Source of the DNA: Gammaproteobacteria bacterium
GTDB lineage: Bacteria > Pseudomonadota > Gammaproteobacteria > GRL18
DNA length: 5,856 bases
Direction of reading: 5' to 3'
NCBI GenBank assembly: GCA_013139395.1
Contig: WTAX01000077.1
Span: forward strand, 1 to 5,856
Shown here: positions 4,827 through 5,856 of the stretch, piece after piece
Layout of the letters: the number at the start of each line of letters is the position of its first letter
How positions within the stretch are numbered: position 1 is the stretch's first letter
The notes under the pieces: model-generated
The model's input: the letters and a program-made list of their open reading frames with translations, nothing else
Databases searched by the model: none
What the model was told of the DNA's origin: nothing
Position numbers and translations under genes: made by a program

Positions 4827-5800
4827 TGCTGATAAAGAACGATCATATAAGCAATGTAGCATATCAGCAATATACCACCTTCAAAACGATTTAATCTACC
4901 CTCACCTTTAAAACCATAGGCAAAAATAAAGAGTAAAACGGATAGGGCGATCATTACGGGATAATCACGACTAAGTACGCTGGGATCGAGTATTGCACCG
5001 GTCATGATACCGGGTATACCCAGCACTCCCAGTAAATTGAACATGTTTGAGCCGATAATATTACCAATGGCGATTTCATGCTCGCCTTTTAAAGCACTGG
5101 TTACTGAGGCGGCTAATTCGGGTAAGCTGGTACCAACGGCTACAATGGTCAGACCAATAATAAGATCGCTGACATGAAATGCATGGGCAATATTAACAGC
5201 ACCCCATATTAACAGGCGAGAGCTGATTAACAGGAGTAGCAGACCAATTAAAAGCCATAAAAATGCCATTGGTGTAGATATATCCCTGGGGATTTCTTCA
5301 CAGAATTCTTCTTCAAGTGGATCGGGTGAGCCGGCCTGCTTGTTCTCTTTGATGCCTATGAGAGTAATAAATGCCAATAAAGCAAACATGCCGGATAATA
5401 AAATAATCCCATCGATTCGACCGAGTTCGCCATCCCAAAGTAATGCCCATGCGATGAGCATAATCATGAACATAATAGGGTATTCACGCCTGAGAATTTT
5501 GGAGTGAACCATAAGGGGCGTGACTAAGGCCGTGATACCAAGAACGAGCGCAATATTGGTAATGTTGGAGCCCAGAGCATTACCCACTGCAAGATTGGGC
5601 GTGCCTTCATAGGCGGCAACCCCGGAAACAATCATTTCAGGAGCAGAAGTACCAAAGCCGACAATGGTCAGACCAATAATTAATGGCGAAACACCAAAAT
5701 TGAGTGCGATACCGGAGGCACCGATAACAAATCGATCAGCGCTCCATATTAGTAATAAAAAACCGGTAAGAATGGCAACACCATTTAATAACATTTCCAT
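4817..5800 (-). CDS. yrbG: Inner-membrane calcium/sodium antiporter of the YrbG (CaCA) family
   Basis: YrbG-type proteins exchange Ca2+ for Na+ across the inner membrane. The 327-residue protein (E. coli 325) has about ten hydrophobic segments and the two inverted alpha-repeats that form the ion site. Repeat 1 is GFGTSAPEM at 48-56 (Glu55) with GNALGSNITN at 73-82; repeat 2 is AVGTSLPEL at 221-229 (Glu228) with GNIIGSNMFN at 246-255. Both key glutamates are present. An acidic cytoplasmic loop (about 151-177, DPLEEEFCEE) joins the halves. The physiological substrate is not proven by sequence. Only an AAGGA at 14-nt spacing precedes the ATG at 5800; the frame is open to the window edge but has no start codon upstream within view. 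As the first gene seen, it is followed by kdsC after 53 bp. Confidence 0.95.
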   Translation of the reverse strand: MEMLLNGVAILTGFLLLIWSADRFVIGASGIALNFGVSPLIIGLTIVGFGTSAPEMIVSGVAAYEGTPNLAVGNALGSNITNIALVLGITALVTPLMVHSKILRREYPIMFMIMLIAWALLWDGELGRIDGIILLSGMFALLAFITLIGIKENKQAGSPDPLEEEFCEEIPRDISTPMAFLWLLIGLLLLLISSRLLIWGAVNIAHAFHVSDLIIGLTIVAVGTSLPELAASVTSALKGEHEIAIGNIIGSNMFNLLGVLGIPGIMTGAILDPSVLSRDYPVMIALSVLLFIFAYGFKGEGRLNRFEGGILLICYIAYMIVLYQQSI

Positions 5801-5836
5801 TTTTAAACCGTATTTCCTTTTGTAATAATTGATTAG

Positions 5837-5856
5837 ATAAAAATGCCCCGCTACGG
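5837..5856. terminator. Possible half of a rho-independent terminator at the right edge
   Basis: Read on the minus strand, the edge gives CCGTAGCGGGGC followed by ATTTTTAT: a GC-rich arm and a T-run, as at the 3' side of an intrinsic terminator. On the plus strand the arm GCCCCGC (5845-5851) is followed by TACG and G, which could be a C(UACG)G tetraloop of the stable UNCG class. The other arm is outside the window. It would end a minus-strand gene lying upstream of yrbG. Confidence 0.4.

Noticed and set aside
4764..4862. Longer KdsC start at 4862, overlapping yrbG by 46 bp
   Set aside because: The added 33 residues overlap conserved YrbG coding and the 16-bp repeat and show no family likeness, while the ATG at 4763 has a proper ribosome-binding site.
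1..5856. CRISPR arrays, tRNA/rRNA genes, insertion sequences, toxin-antitoxin or defence genes
   Set aside because: No regularly spaced repeats, cloverleaf structures, transposase motifs or accessory proteins were seen; the window is a conserved core cluster.

Overview
The window is a tightly packed stretch of a gammaproteobacterial chromosome with rather AT-rich intergenic DNA. All seven genes are on the minus strand, so they read from right to left: yrbG (Ca2+/Na+ antiporter family), kdsC (KDO-8-phosphate phosphatase), lptC, lptA, lptB (lipopolysaccharide transport), rpoN (sigma-54) and hpf (hibernation promoting factor, cut by the left edge). This is the conserved KDO/Lpt/rpoN cluster of Gammaproteobacteria. 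The protein motifs (KdsC DVDG, LptB Walker boxes, RpoN box ARRTVAKYRE, twin NCX alpha-repeats) make the assignments firm. The species cannot be named from the sequence.

Layout from the right: 5801-5856 holds what looks like one arm of a terminator at the window edge, then the yrbG ribosome-binding region. yrbG (5800-4817) is followed directly by kdsC (4763-4242). The isomerase gene kdsD, which usually lies between them in enterobacteria, is absent. A 53-bp gap there carries a 16-bp tandem duplication that includes the yrbG stop codon. kdsC and lptC are separated by 89 bp that contain a 28-bp imperfect tandem repeat with strong inverted symmetry. lptC (4152-3568), lptA (3517-2957) and lptB (2933-2196) follow with short gaps. 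A 231-bp AT-rich gap separates lptB from rpoN (1964-390), and 102 bp separate rpoN from hpf (287 to the edge). No gene-free stretch exceeds 300 bp.

How the genes work together: KdsC finishes the synthesis of KDO, a sugar of the LPS inner core. LptB powers extraction of LPS from the inner membrane, LptC receives it, and LptA forms the periplasmic bridge. YrbG moves cations across the inner membrane, and its link to LPS is positional only. RpoN and HPF are regulators that traditionally sit at the end of this cluster.

The most interesting signal is in the lptB-rpoN gap: a perfect core sigma-54 promoter (TGGCACG-N4-TTGC) pointing at rpoN, with a perfect IHF consensus and an AT-rich tract upstream. 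This suggests that sigma-54 controls its own gene here, either by activation through an enhancer-binding protein or by occupying the site. I found no wholly new gene system. The novelty lies in the intergenic regulatory DNA and in the lost kdsD.
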